Assembly (NCBI RefSeq): GCF_026898135.2
Contig: NZ_CP114035.2
Location: forward strand, 2,583,501 to 2,647,500
Direction of reading: 5' to 3'
Source: Pseudomonas fortuita
GTDB taxonomy: Bacteria; Pseudomonadota; Gammaproteobacteria; Pseudomonadales; Pseudomonadaceae
DNA length: 64,000 nucleotides
Below the pieces are notes generated by a model. It did no database searches. It was not told the origin of the DNA and saw only the letters and a list, made by a program, of their open reading frames with translations. How positions within the stretch are numbered: position 1 is the first letter of the stretch; each line of letters opens with the position of its first letter. The position numbers were made by a program, and so were the translations under genes. Below, one piece after another: positions 1-8,667 of this stretch.

Positions 1-1510
1 GCAGCAGCGCGTGGGGGACAGCTTCGGGCCGGGCAGAAAGGAAAACTGCCGTACCGCTCACCCGGTGCGGCGGCTGAGCCTGCAGGCTGGCGATGAACAG
101 ATCCAGAGGCAGTGAACTCTCGTCCAGCCGCTCGACGATCATCCGGCGCCCCCGCTTCCAGGTGGTCATCAATATGAAAAGTGCCACGCCCGCGATCACC
201 GGGAATGCACCGCCCTGGAGGATCTTCGGGGCGTTGGCGGCAAAATACAGGCTGTCCACCAGCAGGAACATGAGCAATGCAGGAATCGCCAGCCAGCGTG
301 GCGTCTTCCACAGCAGCAGGACCACCGCCGAGGCCAGCAAGGTGGTAATCAGCATGGTGCCGGTTACCGCAACGCCGTAGGCCGCCGCCAGCGCGCCGGA
401 TGACTCGAAGCCGATTACCAGCAGCACTACGCCGACCATCAGCGCCCAGTTCACCATGCCGATGTAAATCTGCCCTTGCTCCTCGCTGGACGTGTGCTGA
501 ATGAACATACGCGGCACATAGCCCAGCTGAATGGCCTGGCGCGTCAGGGAGAACGCGCCGGAAATGACCGCCTGGGAGGCGATGATGGTAGCCAGGGTGG
601 CCAGCCCTACCATGGGCAGCAGTGCCCACTCAGGTGCCAGCAGGTAGAACGGGTTGCGGACGGCTTGCGGATTGCCAAGGATAAGCGCGCCTTGGCCGAA
701 GTAGTTGAGCACCAGCCCGGGCAGTACCAGCATGAACCAGGCGCGTGCGATGGGTTTGCGGCCAAAGTGCCCCATGTCTGCATACAACGCCTCAGCACCC
801 GTGAGCGCCAGTACCACCGCGCCAAGGATGGCGACGCCCATACCTGGATGAAGCAAGAAAAACTTCACCGCCCAAATCGGGTTCAGCGCTTGCAGCACCT
901 CGGGCCGCTGCACGATGCCATAGATGCCCAACGCACCGAGAACCACAAACCAAAGCACCATGACCGGCCCGAACAGGATACCTATCCGTGCGGTACCGTG
1001 CTTCTGGATCAGGAACAGCGCCACCAGCACCACCACTGACAGCGGCACGACCCAGTGCTCGATGCCGTCAAAGGCGAGCTGTAACCCCTCTACAGCCGAC
1101 AACACCGAGATTGCCGGCGTGATCATGCTGTCGCCATAGAACAGCGCGGCGCCGAACAGACCGAGCAGCACCAGTATCTGGCCAAGCCGCTTGTAGGGCG
1201 CCGCAGCACGGTGCGCCAGCGCGGTCAGGGCCATGATGCCCCCCTCACCCTGGTTGTCGGCCCGCAGGATGAACAGCACGTACTTGAGTGAAACCACCCA
1301 GATCAGCGACCAGAACACCAGCGACAGCACGCCAAGCACCCCGGCGGTGTTGGCCTGTACGCCGTAATGGCCTGCGAATACTTCTTTGAGGGTGTACAGC
1401 GGACTGGTGCCGATGTCGCCGTAGACCACACCGACGGCGGCGACGAGCATGCCGATGCCGGTAGTTTTGCTGGGATGGGGGTGGTTTGCTGCGATGGCGG
1501 TCTGGGTCAC
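1..1510 (-). CDS. kup: Kup-type potassium uptake protein, C-terminus cut by window edge
   Basis: Inner-membrane K+ importer of the KUP/HAK family, thought to work as a K+/H+ symporter. Reading the minus strand from a GTG at 1510 gives about 503 residues with no stop before the window edge. The family is usually near 630 residues, so roughly the last 130, the cytoplasmic tail, are missing. The family signature [13 protein letters not shown] is at residues 27-39, followed by many hydrophobic segments and the motif [16 protein letters not shown]. The nearest upstream ATG is out of frame and runs into a stop, so GTG is preferred although the ribosome site is weak. The 167 bases upstream hold no gene and should carry its promoter. 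The identification is secure from sequence motifs. Confidence 0.93.
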   Translation of the reverse strand, partial: MTQTAIAANHPHPSKTTGIGMLVAAVGVVYGDIGTSPLYTLKEVFAGHYGVQANTAGVLGVLSLVFWSLIWVVSLKYVLFILRADNQGEGGIMALTALAHRAAAPYKRLGQILVLLGLFGAALFYGDSMITPAISVLSAVEGLQLAFDGIEHWVVPLSVVVLVALFLIQKHGTARIGILFGPVMVLWFVVLGALGIYGIVQRPEVLQALNPIWAVKFFLLHPGMGVAILGAVVLALTGAEALYADMGHFGRKPIARAWFMLVLPGLVLNYFGQGALILGNPQAVRNPFYLLAPEWALLPMVGLATLATIIASQAVISGAFSLTRQAIQLGYVPRMFIQHTSSEEQGQIYIGMVNWALMVGVVLLVIGFESSGALAAAYGVAVTGTMLITTLLASAVVLLLWKTPRWLAIPALLMFLLVDSLYFAANAPKILQGGAFPVIAGVALFILMTTWKRGRRMIVERLDESSLPLDLFIASLQAQPPHRVSGTAVFLSARPEAVPHALL

Positions 1511-1677
1511 GAACTGTTTCTCTGCACGGTCGAATAGATGCGCATGCCATCCCTGAGCATCGCGCGATCAGTATCCATTCAGGTAAACCGTCTGGTCGTA
1601 AAAAAGGCGTAAAAAAATGATCCTCTCAGTTCAGTGCCGCTCCACGAGCTGGCAGCCGTTAGCGCGGTGTGCGAACC

Positions 1678-2169
1678 TCAGAGCAGGATATAGTCGCTGT
1701 ATTGACGCGACCCGCCATGTTCACCTTCGATCAAGTGCACATAGCGCCCGCCCACCAGGTCGACTGGCAGGCAATCGTCAACTTCCAGTACTGCATCGGT
1801 ATGCGGCTTGCGCCAGCCTGCCTGCATGCGTTGCTTGCCCAGTTGCTTGGCCTGGGCCTTGTCCCTCGCCACTATCAGCAGGTAGCGGTGCGCCTCGCCA
1901 AATACCTGCGGCTCGTAGCCGCCCAGGTTGATGAAGAACAGCCGCGGGTCATCCGGGCCTGGGGCCAGCTGGCTGAACGTGACACGGTAGTGATCGATAC
2001 CGTCAACTTCCAGCCACGAGTCGATGTGCAGGCCTGCACGGCTGCCGAACCAGCCTTCGCGCAATTGCGGGTACGCTTGCTGCAGGGAATCTGCCTGCGC
2101 GAACAGCACATCGTGTACCTCGATACTGGCCCGTGGGTGGCGGCCACCGAGCATGACTACATACAGCAT
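1678..2169 (-). CDS. DUF1543 domain protein
   Basis: Protein of about 163 residues beginning MLYVVMLGGRHPRASIEVHD, typical of the DUF1543 family; no biochemical role is established. A TTG lies two codons upstream, but the ATG at 2169 has an AAGGA ribosome site at a good distance and is preferred. The 5' end overlaps the end of the broken YhaV toxin reading frame by a few bases, so it may be transcribed together with the toxin-antitoxin pair. No signal peptide or membrane segment is seen. Function unknown. Confidence 0.75.
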   Translation of the reverse strand: MLYVVMLGGRHPRASIEVHDVLFAQADSLQQAYPQLREGWFGSRAGLHIDSWLEVDGIDHYRVTFSQLAPGPDDPRLFFINLGGYEPQVFGEAHRYLLIVARDKAQAKQLGKQRMQAGWRKPHTDAVLEVDDCLPVDLVGGRYVHLIEGEHGGSRQYSDYILL

Positions 2170-2580
2170 GAGCAATTCCTTGAGGGGGCAGAAGACGCGT
2201 TATTCTGCGGGTTGTACAGGGTTTCCCATTTGCGCCACACCCGGGCCTTGGTTGTACCTAAGGTATTTTCGTCGTTGACCCATGCATAGACGATGACCTT
2301 GGACCTTGAGTCGTAGCGAAAGAACAGCCGAAAGCGCCTGCCGATTTTTGCGCGGCGCCAATGTCTGTAGGCGGTGCCCAGCGTGTTGCCTTGGCGGAAC
2401 TCATCACGGCCCGGGTCGGCAGGCACAGCCTCCATGATCAGATGGCTCAATGCCCGCGTTGGCGTTGCTCTCAAAACCTTGCAGGTCGTTCTGCTCGGCC
2501 CGGGCGGCGGCATCTTGCAATTTGCGTAGCTGTAGAGTCACACCTTCATGGAACAACAGTGTCCAGTCATGTCGCAGCAT
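2157..2580 (-). pseudogene. YhaV-family toxin, frameshifted
   Basis: Ribosome-dependent endoribonuclease toxin of the YhaV family, partner of the PrlF-type antitoxin just upstream. The ATG at 2580 overlaps the antitoxin TGA by one base. The first frame reads MLRHDWTLLFHEGVTLQLRK through FESNAN and then stops after 58 codons. The rest of the family sequence (RALSHLIMEAVPADPGRDEF, then KIGRRFRLFFRYDSRSKV and WVNDENTL) continues in another frame to 2157. The join around 2460 looks like a loss of about 10-11 bases, judged against the remembered family sequence. The conserved GRRFRLFFRY core is intact, but no single frame encodes the whole toxin. Most likely inactive. A sequencing error is the alternative. 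Confidence 0.7.
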
Positions 2581-2897
2581 CAGATCGCGACCTCACCATC
2601 GATATCTTCATCGAGGTTTACGCAGTGATTTGCGTTGGCGAGCATGGTTTGCGCCAAGCCTTTCGGCAAAGTGGTGAGGTTGCGGCCTCCTCGGATATCA
2701 GCCTCCAGCAAACCCAGGAACGCTCCGATGGCAGGGTCTTCGTGGGTGGTTTCTACGCGGCTGACCACGATTTCACCCCCACGTACGTCGAATGCAATCT
2801 TGCCACCAGCGTCAATGCTCAAAAGCTGGCGAACGGATTTGGGCAGTGTGACCTGCCCCTTTGAGCTCAACGTGGCGATTTCGTGGATGGCAGGCAT
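2580..2897 (-). CDS. PrlF/SohA-type AbrB-fold antitoxin
   Basis: Antitoxin and autoregulator of a PrlF-YhaV type II toxin-antitoxin pair, about 105 residues. The start at 2897 (MPAIHEIATLSSKGQVTLPK) has a GGGAGA ribosome site and begins with the SpoVT/AbrB swapped-hairpin DNA-binding fold (SSKGQVTLPKSVRQLLSI). The C-terminal half has the PrlF-like acidic tail (GAFLGLLEADI and NLDEDIDGEVAI). An in-frame extension 27 codons upstream has no family resemblance and was rejected. The stop overlaps the toxin start. Because the toxin is frameshifted, this may now be an orphan antitoxin or repressor. Confidence 0.8.
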   Translation of the reverse strand: MPAIHEIATLSSKGQVTLPKSVRQLLSIDAGGKIAFDVRGGEIVVSRVETTHEDPAIGAFLGLLEADIRGGRNLTTLPKGLAQTMLANANHCVNLDEDIDGEVAI

Positions 2898-3081
2898 GAG
2901 CGTTCTCCCGGATATACAGATTGAACGGTAAGGAATAATCCTTACATGGTCAGTCTTGGTTTTATGCTGATCAGGCACAAGTAGGGTTAAGGCTCAGAAA
3001 TTTAACAGAATGAGTTTCACCGCTTCCCGGGCCGCGACGGCCCAGATGATCGATGCATTTTCGCTGACAGGCATGGGGTGT

Positions 3082-4335
3082 TCAGTGTCCAGCAGGCTTG
3101 GGCTTAGGCGTAGACGAGGGCGACGGCGAAGCGCCTGGGAGGGTTTCCGGAAGCGCTACCAGCACCAGTATGAAGGCGGCCCCGGCAATGGCCGCCAGGG
3201 TCAGGAATGCCGTATCGTAGCCAGCGTTCTGGACTACCAGCCCGGCAATCCCAGGGCTCAACGCAGCACCCACCCCGAATACCGTCGTCAGCGCGCCTAG
3301 GCTGACATTGAATCGTCCGGTACCTTCGGTCAAGTCCTTGACCACGATCGGGAACAACGCACCGAAAATGCCCGCGCCGATGCCGTCGAGCAGTTGCACA
3401 CCCACCAGCCAGAACGGGTTGTCGGAAACCATGTAAAGCACACCTCGCAGCGGCAGGATGAGAAAGCCGGCCAGCAGGAACGGCTTGCGTCCCCAATGCT
3501 CGGCCTTGGCCCCTACCAGCAACGCCATCGGCACCATCACCAACTGCGCCGCGACGATGCAGGCAGAGGTGAGCGGCGTGGCGAGGCGCAGATCAATCTG
3601 CGACAGCTTCTGGCTTACCAGCGGTAGCATCGCCGCGTTGGCCAGATGGAACAGCGCGCAACACACGGCGAATACCAGCAGGGTGCGGTTGTGCAGCAGC
3701 AGCTTCAACCCGGCAGGGTGGTCATCACCTCCGGGGCCGTGGTCGAGGCCACGTGCCAACTGGTGGTCGATGGCTGCGGCGTCTAACTGGGCCACGGCCA
3801 CGATGCTGGCCACGGTCATGAAGGCCATCAGGTAGAACACCACCACCGGGCCGAACAGGTAGGCCAACCCTCCTGCCAGCAAGGCCGAGCAGGCATTGCC
3901 GGCGTGGTTGAACGTTTCGTTGCGGCCCACTCGGCGTGTGAATGCCTTGGGGCCGCTGATGCCCAGCGAGATGGCGGCGATTGCCGGCGCGAATACCGAA
4001 CCCGCCAGGGCACCGACCGCCTGCGTAATGGCCACTGCAGCGAATGACGATAGCCACGGCAGTAGCAGGCAACTACCGGTCACCAGCAGGGCGGCGGCGA
4101 CCACCACTGCGCGCTTGGCCTTGGTGCTGTCGATCAGCGCTCCGGCTGGCGTTTGCGCCAGCAATGCCGTGATGCCCGCCAGGCTCATCACCAGGCCGAT
4201 TTCGGCCGGTTGCCAATGGTGCACGGCAAGCAGGTAGATGGCCAGGTAAGGGCCGAGCCCGTCGCGCACGTCGGCCAAGAAGAAGTTCAGCCAGTCCAGA
4301 GCGCGCCGTTGTGAGGGGAGGGGCTTTGTGTTCAA
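3082..4335 (-). CDS. MFS transporter
   Basis: Inner-membrane major facilitator protein of about 417 residues with twelve likely helices. It opens NTKPLPSQRRALDWLNFFLADVRDGLGPYLAIYLL and ends in a Pro/Ser/Lys-rich cytoplasmic tail. I start it at the TTG at 4335, which has a GAGG ribosome site; the longer frame to 4518 adds a non-conserved, non-membrane leader. Substrate unknown; the family resembles drug or metabolite exporters. It is transcribed away from the sulfoquinovose aldolase operon across a 293-base spacer holding three operator-like palindromes. The nearest operator is about 190 bases from its start, so membership of the regulon is possible but not shown. Confidence 0.8.
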   Translation of the reverse strand: MNTKPLPSQRRALDWLNFFLADVRDGLGPYLAIYLLAVHHWQPAEIGLVMSLAGITALLAQTPAGALIDSTKAKRAVVVAAALLVTGSCLLLPWLSSFAAVAITQAVGALAGSVFAPAIAAISLGISGPKAFTRRVGRNETFNHAGNACSALLAGGLAYLFGPVVVFYLMAFMTVASIVAVAQLDAAAIDHQLARGLDHGPGGDDHPAGLKLLLHNRTLLVFAVCCALFHLANAAMLPLVSQKLSQIDLRLATPLTSACIVAAQLVMVPMALLVGAKAEHWGRKPFLLAGFLILPLRGVLYMVSDNPFWLVGVQLLDGIGAGIFGALFPIVVKDLTEGTGRFNVSLGALTTVFGVGAALSPGIAGLVVQNAGYDTAFLTLAAIAGAAFILVLVALPETLPGASPSPSSTPKPKPAGH

Positions 4336-4524
4336 GCACGATACCTCGGACAAGCCAAATGCGTGATTGGCAATGGCAAGCCCCGCTATCAGGCAAAGCC
4401 GATGCTCACCGTTATCTGTGAACATTGACTGTGAAGGCGAGTGACAGGTTCCGGCTGGCTCGTACTGACCTCTGGCCCTCCAAATTTCGGGCGTCTGACA
4501 CGGGTTCAGAGGAGCCAAGCGGAT

Positions 4525-4546
4525 AAAATCGTAGCGCTGCGATTAA
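4525..4546. promoter_or_regulatory. LacI-type operator, site 1 before aldolase operon
   Basis: Near-perfect copy of the palindrome AATCGTAGCGCTACGATT with one changed base in the right arm (GCTGCGATT). Its centre is 43 bp upstream of the perfect site 2, about four helical turns. Seen directly; the binding protein is inferred to be the LacI-family regulator at 8668-9729. Confidence 0.75.
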
Positions 4547-4567
4547 TAATCCAGTAGGCTCTCTGGA

Positions 4568-4589
4568 AAAATCGTAGCGCTACGATTTT
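4568..4589. promoter_or_regulatory. LacI-type operator, perfect site 2 before aldolase operon
   Basis: Perfect 22-bp palindrome with core CGTAGCGCTACG flanked by AAAAT/ATTTT arms, ending 39 bases before the aldolase ATG. The same perfect palindrome stands before the symporter at 9847-9868. Central CG-GC symmetry of this kind is typical of LacI/GalR-family operators. Confidence 0.85.
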
Positions 4590-4611
4590 GCTTCGTAGCG
4601 CTGGTTGATCA
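4590..4611. promoter_or_regulatory. Operator half-site 3
   Basis: TTCGTAGCGCTGGTTGA keeps the left arm and centre of the operator but lacks the right arm. It is centred exactly 21 bp (two helical turns) after site 2, so it sits on the same face of the DNA. May be an auxiliary weak site. Confidence 0.5.
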
Positions 4612-4628
4612 ACCCTCAGGAGGTCGCC

Positions 4629-5432
4629 ATGTCCACTGCTGTCACGCCCCCCACCTTCACCCCTCTGCTGAAACGCCAATCTGCACCGCTCGGTACGTGG
4701 CTCATGTCTGCATCGCCCAGCACGGCAGAAGCGCTGGGTTACGCAGGCTTCGACTGGCTGCTCGTGGACATGGAGCACGTACCGATCGAGTTCCGCGACC
4801 TCTGGCACATCCTGCAGGCCATCCAATACACCGGTGCGCAGCCGATCGTGCGAGTGGCCGCCAATGATCCGGTGCTGCTCAAGCGCGCACTGGACCTGGG
4901 GTCGACCAATGTGATGGTGCCGTTCGTGGAGAATGCCGAGCAGGCCAGAGCAGCAGTCAGCGCGGTCAAGTATCCACCGATGGGTACCCGCGGCTTCGCA
5001 GCCGTGCACCGCGCCAGCCGCTACGGCACCTGGAAGGGCTATGGCCAGCAGGCCAATGATTCGGTGTGCTGCATCCTGCAGATCGAGACCGCCACCGCGT
5101 TGGCCAACCTCGAGGAAATCGCAGCCGTGCCGGGTGTCGATGCGCTGTTCCTCGGCCCAGGTGACCTGTCCAGTGTCTGTGGCCATATCGGCAACCCGGC
5201 GCACCCTGATATCCAGGCCATGATCAGCGATGCGATCGTGCGCTGCAAAGCCATCGGCATGCCCATCGGCATCGTCGGCGGCACGCCGGAGCTGGTCGGC
5301 AGCTACCTGGAGCAGGGCTACGCCTTCGCCGCCGTGGCCTCGGATATGGCGATGATGATGAGCAAGGCCAATGAACTGCTGGTCGCCCTGAAAGGCCGCC
5401 AGGCGCCCGAAGCGGTAGCGACAGCCTACTGA
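4629..5432 (+). CDS. 2-keto-3,6-dideoxy-6-sulfogluconate (KDSG) aldolase, HpcH/HpaI family
   Basis: Class II metal-dependent aldolase of 267 residues, cytoplasmic, expected to split KDSG into pyruvate and 3-sulfolactaldehyde, the C-C cleavage step of the sulfo-Entner-Doudoroff route. Family residues are visible: H50 in VDMEHV, R75 in PIVRV, the YPPMGTRG loop at 115-122, metal ligand E153 in QIET and D179 in GPGDLS. The ATG at 4629 has a strong CAGGAGG ribosome site. Relatives act on 2-keto-3-deoxyglucarate or 4-hydroxy-2-oxoheptanedioate, so family alone does not fix the substrate. The assignment rests on the surrounding SQ cluster, which matches the published P. putida SQ1 set. First gene of a four-gene unit with the MFS carrier, hydroxyacid dehydrogenase and TauE exporter, behind three operator sites. 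Confidence 0.87.
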   Translation: MSTAVTPPTFTPLLKRQSAPLGTWLMSASPSTAEALGYAGFDWLLVDMEHVPIEFRDLWHILQAIQYTGAQPIVRVAANDPVLLKRALDLGSTNVMVPFVENAEQARAAVSAVKYPPMGTRGFAAVHRASRYGTWKGYGQQANDSVCCILQIETATALANLEEIAAVPGVDALFLGPGDLSSVCGHIGNPAHPDIQAMISDAIVRCKAIGMPIGIVGGTPELVGSYLEQGYAFAAVASDMAMMMSKANELLVALKGRQAPEAVATAY

Positions 5433-5479
5433 CCGCTACCGTTGCACCCAGCGTAGGCTACCTCCGTGTTGCGGTAGCC
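5413..5479 (+). promoter_or_regulatory. Competing hairpins between aldolase and MFS genes
   Basis: CGGTAGCG (5413-5420) pairs with CGCTACCG (5434-5441), enclosing the aldolase stop codon. GGCTACC (5456-5462) pairs with GGTAGCC (5473-5479). CGCTACCG can instead pair with CGGTAGC at 5472-5478, so the structures are mutually exclusive. There is no T-run, so this looks like an mRNA processing or attenuation element rather than a simple terminator. Function is inferred only. Confidence 0.35.
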
Positions 5480-5493
5480 GATTGAGCATCCCT

Positions 5494-5507
5494 ACAAGAA
5501 CAACAAA
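5494..5507 (+). promoter_or_regulatory. Candidate Crc/Hfq catabolite-repression motif
   Basis: ACAAGAACAACAAA in the leader 32 bases before the MFS start contains AAGAACAACAA, a run of AAN triplets. In pseudomonads Hfq with Crc binds AANAANAA near start codons of catabolic mRNAs. Match seen in sequence; function inferred. Confidence 0.5.
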
Positions 5508-5538
5508 CCGGCGCCATCGCGCGCCGGAAGGACTCTCG

Positions 5539-6936
5539 ATGAATCAGGCACCCATTTCCGGCCACGTCGCGGCCAGCACCGCGGCAACAGCGACGCCTTC
5601 ACGCACGCGCTACTGGATCATTCTCATCCTGTTCCTCGTGTCGACGCTGAACTACGGCGACCGCGGCATCCTGTCGATCACCGGCTCCGCCATCCAGGGG
5701 GAGTTCGCGCTCAGCCCGGTGCAGATCGGCTGGATATTCTCGGCGTTCGCCTGGGCCTATGTGCTGGGCCAGTTACCCGGTGGCTGGCTGCTGGACCGCT
5801 ACGGTTCCAAGCGCACCTATGCCGTCAGCATTTTCTGCTGGTCGCTGCTGACGTTGGTCCAGGCGTTCAACGGCGGCTCGAACGTCAGCCTGGTGGTGAC
5901 GGCATTCTTTGCCCTGCGCTTTCTGGTGGGCCTGGCCGAAGCGCCTGCGGCACCGGGCAACAGCCGGATGGTCGCCTCATGGTTCCCGGCCAGTGAGCGG
6001 GGCACGGCTTCGTCGATCTTCAACTCCGGCCAGTATTTCGCGATCGTGCTGTTCGCGCCGATCAGCGGCTGGCTGATCCACGCCTATGGCTGGCGTTCGG
6101 TGTACCTGATGATGGGCGTGCTGGGGTTCATCATGGCCTGGGTCTGGGTACGCAAGGTGCATTCGCCCCTGGAACACCCGCGTATCAATCAGGCCGAGCT
6201 GGACTACCTGCGTGAAGGCGGTGCGGTGGTCGACATGGATGCCCACCTCGGCAAGCAGCGCAAAGCCGACGGCGCACTGAAACTGCCTGCGATCCTCAAG
6301 GGGTTGCTGACCAGCCGGATGATGGTGGGGATCTACATCGGCCACTACTGCTTCTCCACCATTACCTATTTCTTCACCACCTGGTTCCCGATCTACCTGG
6401 TGCAGGAGCGCGGCATGTCGATCCTGCAGGCCGGCTTCCTGGCCTCGATCCCGGCGATCTGCGGTTTCGTCGGCAACCTGCTTGGCGGCCTCTGTTCCGA
6501 CGGCATCATGCGCAAGACCGGCTCATTGAGCCTGGCGCGCAAGGTGCCGATCATCGTCGGGCTGCTGGCCTCCACCAGCATGATCATCTGCAACTACGTG
6601 TCCTTGCCCTGGATGGTCATTGCGATCATGGCGTTCGCCTTCTTCGGCAAAGGCTTCGCCTCACTGGGCTGGGCGGTCATGGCCGACGCCGCGCCACGGC
6701 AGGCCGGAGGGGTGACGGCCGGGCTGTTCAACACCTTCGGCAACATCGGTGGCATCACCACCCCCATCATCATTGGCTTCATCGTGCAGGCCACCGGTTC
6801 GTTCAACATGGCACTGGTGTTCGTTGCGGCCAATGCGCTGCTGGCGATGTTCAGTTACCTGGTGGTGGTCGGCCCGCTGCGTCGCCTTGAACTGACCGCA
6901 GCTATACCTGGCAAGAGAGAGAATCGTGATGTCTGA
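5539..6936 (+). CDS. MFS transporter, anion:cation symporter (ACS) type, in SQ cluster
   Basis: Inner-membrane carrier of 465 residues with about twelve helices. The first loop carries LNYGDRG (residues 37-43), matching the NYxDR signature of the ACS family (galactonate, glucarate and hexuronate symporters), and GGWLLDRYGSKR is the family loop 2-3 motif. The ATG at 5539 follows GGAAGG; an in-frame start 19 codons earlier lacks a site. Likely moves an acidic sugar derivative or C3 acid, here perhaps sulfogluconate, sulfolactate or another sulfonate. The symporter at 9958 is the more obvious SQ importer, so this carrier's role is open. Its stop overlaps the start of the dehydrogenase gene by 8 bases, indicating co-translation. 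Confidence 0.85.
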   Translation: MNQAPISGHVAASTAATATPSRTRYWIILILFLVSTLNYGDRGILSITGSAIQGEFALSPVQIGWIFSAFAWAYVLGQLPGGWLLDRYGSKRTYAVSIFCWSLLTLVQAFNGGSNVSLVVTAFFALRFLVGLAEAPAAPGNSRMVASWFPASERGTASSIFNSGQYFAIVLFAPISGWLIHAYGWRSVYLMMGVLGFIMAWVWVRKVHSPLEHPRINQAELDYLREGGAVVDMDAHLGKQRKADGALKLPAILKGLLTSRMMVGIYIGHYCFSTITYFFTTWFPIYLVQERGMSILQAGFLASIPAICGFVGNLLGGLCSDGIMRKTGSLSLARKVPIIVGLLASTSMIICNYVSLPWMVIAIMAFAFFGKGFASLGWAVMADAAPRQAGGVTAGLFNTFGNIGGITTPIIIGFIVQATGSFNMALVFVAANALLAMFSYLVVVGPLRRLELTAAIPGKRENRDV

Positions 6937-7888
6937 TGCAAGACCGTGGGTGCTGACCGTTGGCCCACTGCTGCCTGCCTTGCAGTCACAGCTTGAGCAG
7001 CACTATCGGCTACTAGATCTGTGGCGCTGCGATTCGCCTGCCGCGCTGCTGGCCGAGCAGGGCGAACACGTGCAGGCGGTGGTGACCACGGGAGTGCACG
7101 GTGCCAGCGCGAACCTGATCGAGCAGTTACCGGCCTTGCGCGCCATCGTCTGCTTCGGTGTGGGTACCGACGCCGTCGACCTGAAAGCAGCCAGCGCCCG
7201 GGGTATCCAGGTCAGTAACACACCGGATGTGCTCAACGATTGCGTGGCCGACGCCGCCATGGCCCTGCTGCTGGCCGTCGCCCGGCAAGTGGTGGTGGCT
7301 GACCGCTTCGTCAGAGCCGGGCGCTGGGGTGCAGAGCGCTTTGGTCTGACCACCGCGCTGGGCGGCAAAAGGTGCGGCATCCTTGGCATGGGGCCGATCG
7401 GCCAGGCCATTGCCCGGCGTGCCAGCGCCTTTGGCATGCAGGTGAGCTATTCGAGCCGTAGGCCAAAGCCGCAGCTGACATACGCCTACCACGAGTCGTT
7501 GCTGGCACTGGCCGAGCGCAGTGATTTCCTGGTGCTGGCTGTGCCCGGTGGCACTGCCACCGACGGGCTGGTCAACCAGCAGGTGCTGGAGGCACTGGGC
7601 GCCAATGGGATGCTGGTCAACGTGGCGCGGGGCTCGGTCGTGGATCAGCCTGCCCTGATCGAGGCGCTGAGCAACGGCCGGATTGCCGGGGCGGCACTGG
7701 ACGTGTTTGCGGATGAGCCGCACGTGCCTGCCGCCTTGCGTGAACTGGATACGGTTGTGCTGTCGCCGCATGTGGCCAGTGGCACCCAGGAAACACGTCA
7801 GGCCATGGCCGACAGGGTGCTTGCCAACCTGGCAGCGCTGTTTGCCACCGGCCGGGTGCTGCACCCGGTGCGTGAGGGCGCGCAGTGA
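6929..7888 (+). CDS. D-isomer-specific 2-hydroxyacid dehydrogenase, in SQ cluster
   Basis: NAD(P)-dependent 2-hydroxyacid dehydrogenase of 319 residues (glyoxylate/hydroxypyruvate reductase-like). Nucleotide-binding GMGPIG is at 153-158. The catalytic set is R234 (NVARGS), E263 (ADEP) and H281 (SPHVASG). A GTG one codon upstream is possible, but the ATG at 6929 fits the AAGAGAGAG ribosome site. It is translationally coupled to the MFS gene before it and the TauE gene after it. It is not needed for the core SQ-to-sulfolactate route. It might interconvert a 2-keto acid such as sulfopyruvate or hydroxypyruvate with its hydroxyacid. Family certain, substrate unknown. Confidence 0.85.
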   Translation: MSDARPWVLTVGPLLPALQSQLEQHYRLLDLWRCDSPAALLAEQGEHVQAVVTTGVHGASANLIEQLPALRAIVCFGVGTDAVDLKAASARGIQVSNTPDVLNDCVADAAMALLLAVARQVVVADRFVRAGRWGAERFGLTTALGGKRCGILGMGPIGQAIARRASAFGMQVSYSSRRPKPQLTYAYHESLLALAERSDFLVLAVPGGTATDGLVNQQVLEALGANGMLVNVARGSVVDQPALIEALSNGRIAGAALDVFADEPHVPAALRELDTVVLSPHVASGTQETRQAMADRVLANLAALFATGRVLHPVREGAQ

Positions 7889-8640
7889 TGGAGCTGTGGC
7901 AGCATTTTGGTTTCATGTTGTGTGTCGTCGTCGCCACCTTTGCCCAGAACGCCACCGGCTTTGCTTTCGGCCTGTTGTTGCTGGGGCTGACGGGCATGTT
8001 AGGCCTGGCGCCCATGGAAACCGTGGCGAACGTGAGCTCGATTCTGACACTGGCCAACGCGCTGGTCATGGTGCGCAAGTGGCCGGAGCTGCCGCGCCGC
8101 CTCGTACTGCTGGTGCTGACCTGCAGCCTGGTGGGCGTCGTGGGAGGCGTGCAGTTGCTGTCATTGCTGGGTACGCATGAGCGAGACCTGCTGGAGATCA
8201 TCCTCGGCATCACCATCATCGTCTGCAGCTTCATGCTGGTGCTGCAGTCCCAAGGTCGCCAGCAGATGTCGGGGCGGGTTGGTTTCGCCTTTTATGCCAG
8301 TGTTTCCGGGGTGATGGGCGGGCTGTTTTCCAGCGCCGGGCCGCCGTTGGTCTACCAGCTCTATCGCCAGCCACTGGCCGTGCAGGTCATCCGCGACACG
8401 CTGATCGTGGTGTTCGCGGTCAATGCCTTGATGCGCCTGAGCGTGGTGGTGGCGACACACCGGTTCGAGCTGCAGGCGGGCTACCTCGCGCTGGAGGCAT
8501 TGCCGATCGTGTTCCTGCTGACCTGGTGGATGCGCCGCCACCCGTTGGCCATTTCACCGCGGGTGCTGCGCCTGGCGGTGTTCGGCCTGTTGCTGCTGGC
8601 AGGCGCGAGCCTGATCGGCAAGGTGCTGGTGGCCGCTTAG
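7888..8640 (+). CDS. TauE/SafE family permease, probable sulfolactate exporter
   Basis: Integral membrane protein of about 250 residues with some eight hydrophobic segments and a repeated-half organisation. The first half carries FAQNATGFAFGLLLLGLTGM, the second SGVMGGLFSSAGPPLVYQLY, both typical of TauE/SafE. Family members export sulfite, sulfoacetate and other organosulfonates. In the P. putida SQ1 pathway such a protein is the proposed sulfolactate exporter. The ATG overlaps the last base of the dehydrogenase stop (TGATG), with an in-frame GTG one codon earlier. Last gene of the aldolase unit; converges on the regulator gene with only 27 bases between, where I see no clear terminator. Confidence 0.85.
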   Translation: MELWQHFGFMLCVVVATFAQNATGFAFGLLLLGLTGMLGLAPMETVANVSSILTLANALVMVRKWPELPRRLVLLVLTCSLVGVVGGVQLLSLLGTHERDLLEIILGITIIVCSFMLVLQSQGRQQMSGRVGFAFYASVSGVMGGLFSSAGPPLVYQLYRQPLAVQVIRDTLIVVFAVNALMRLSVVVATHRFELQAGYLALEALPIVFLLTWWMRRHPLAISPRVLRLAVFGLLLLAGASLIGKVLVAA

Positions 8641-8667
8641 CCAGGCTGGTGGTACTGCGTGCGCCTG

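Noticed and set aside
476..1039. Long open frames on the plus strand opposite kup
   Set aside because: They mirror the kup coding strand, have no family pattern and no ribosome site.
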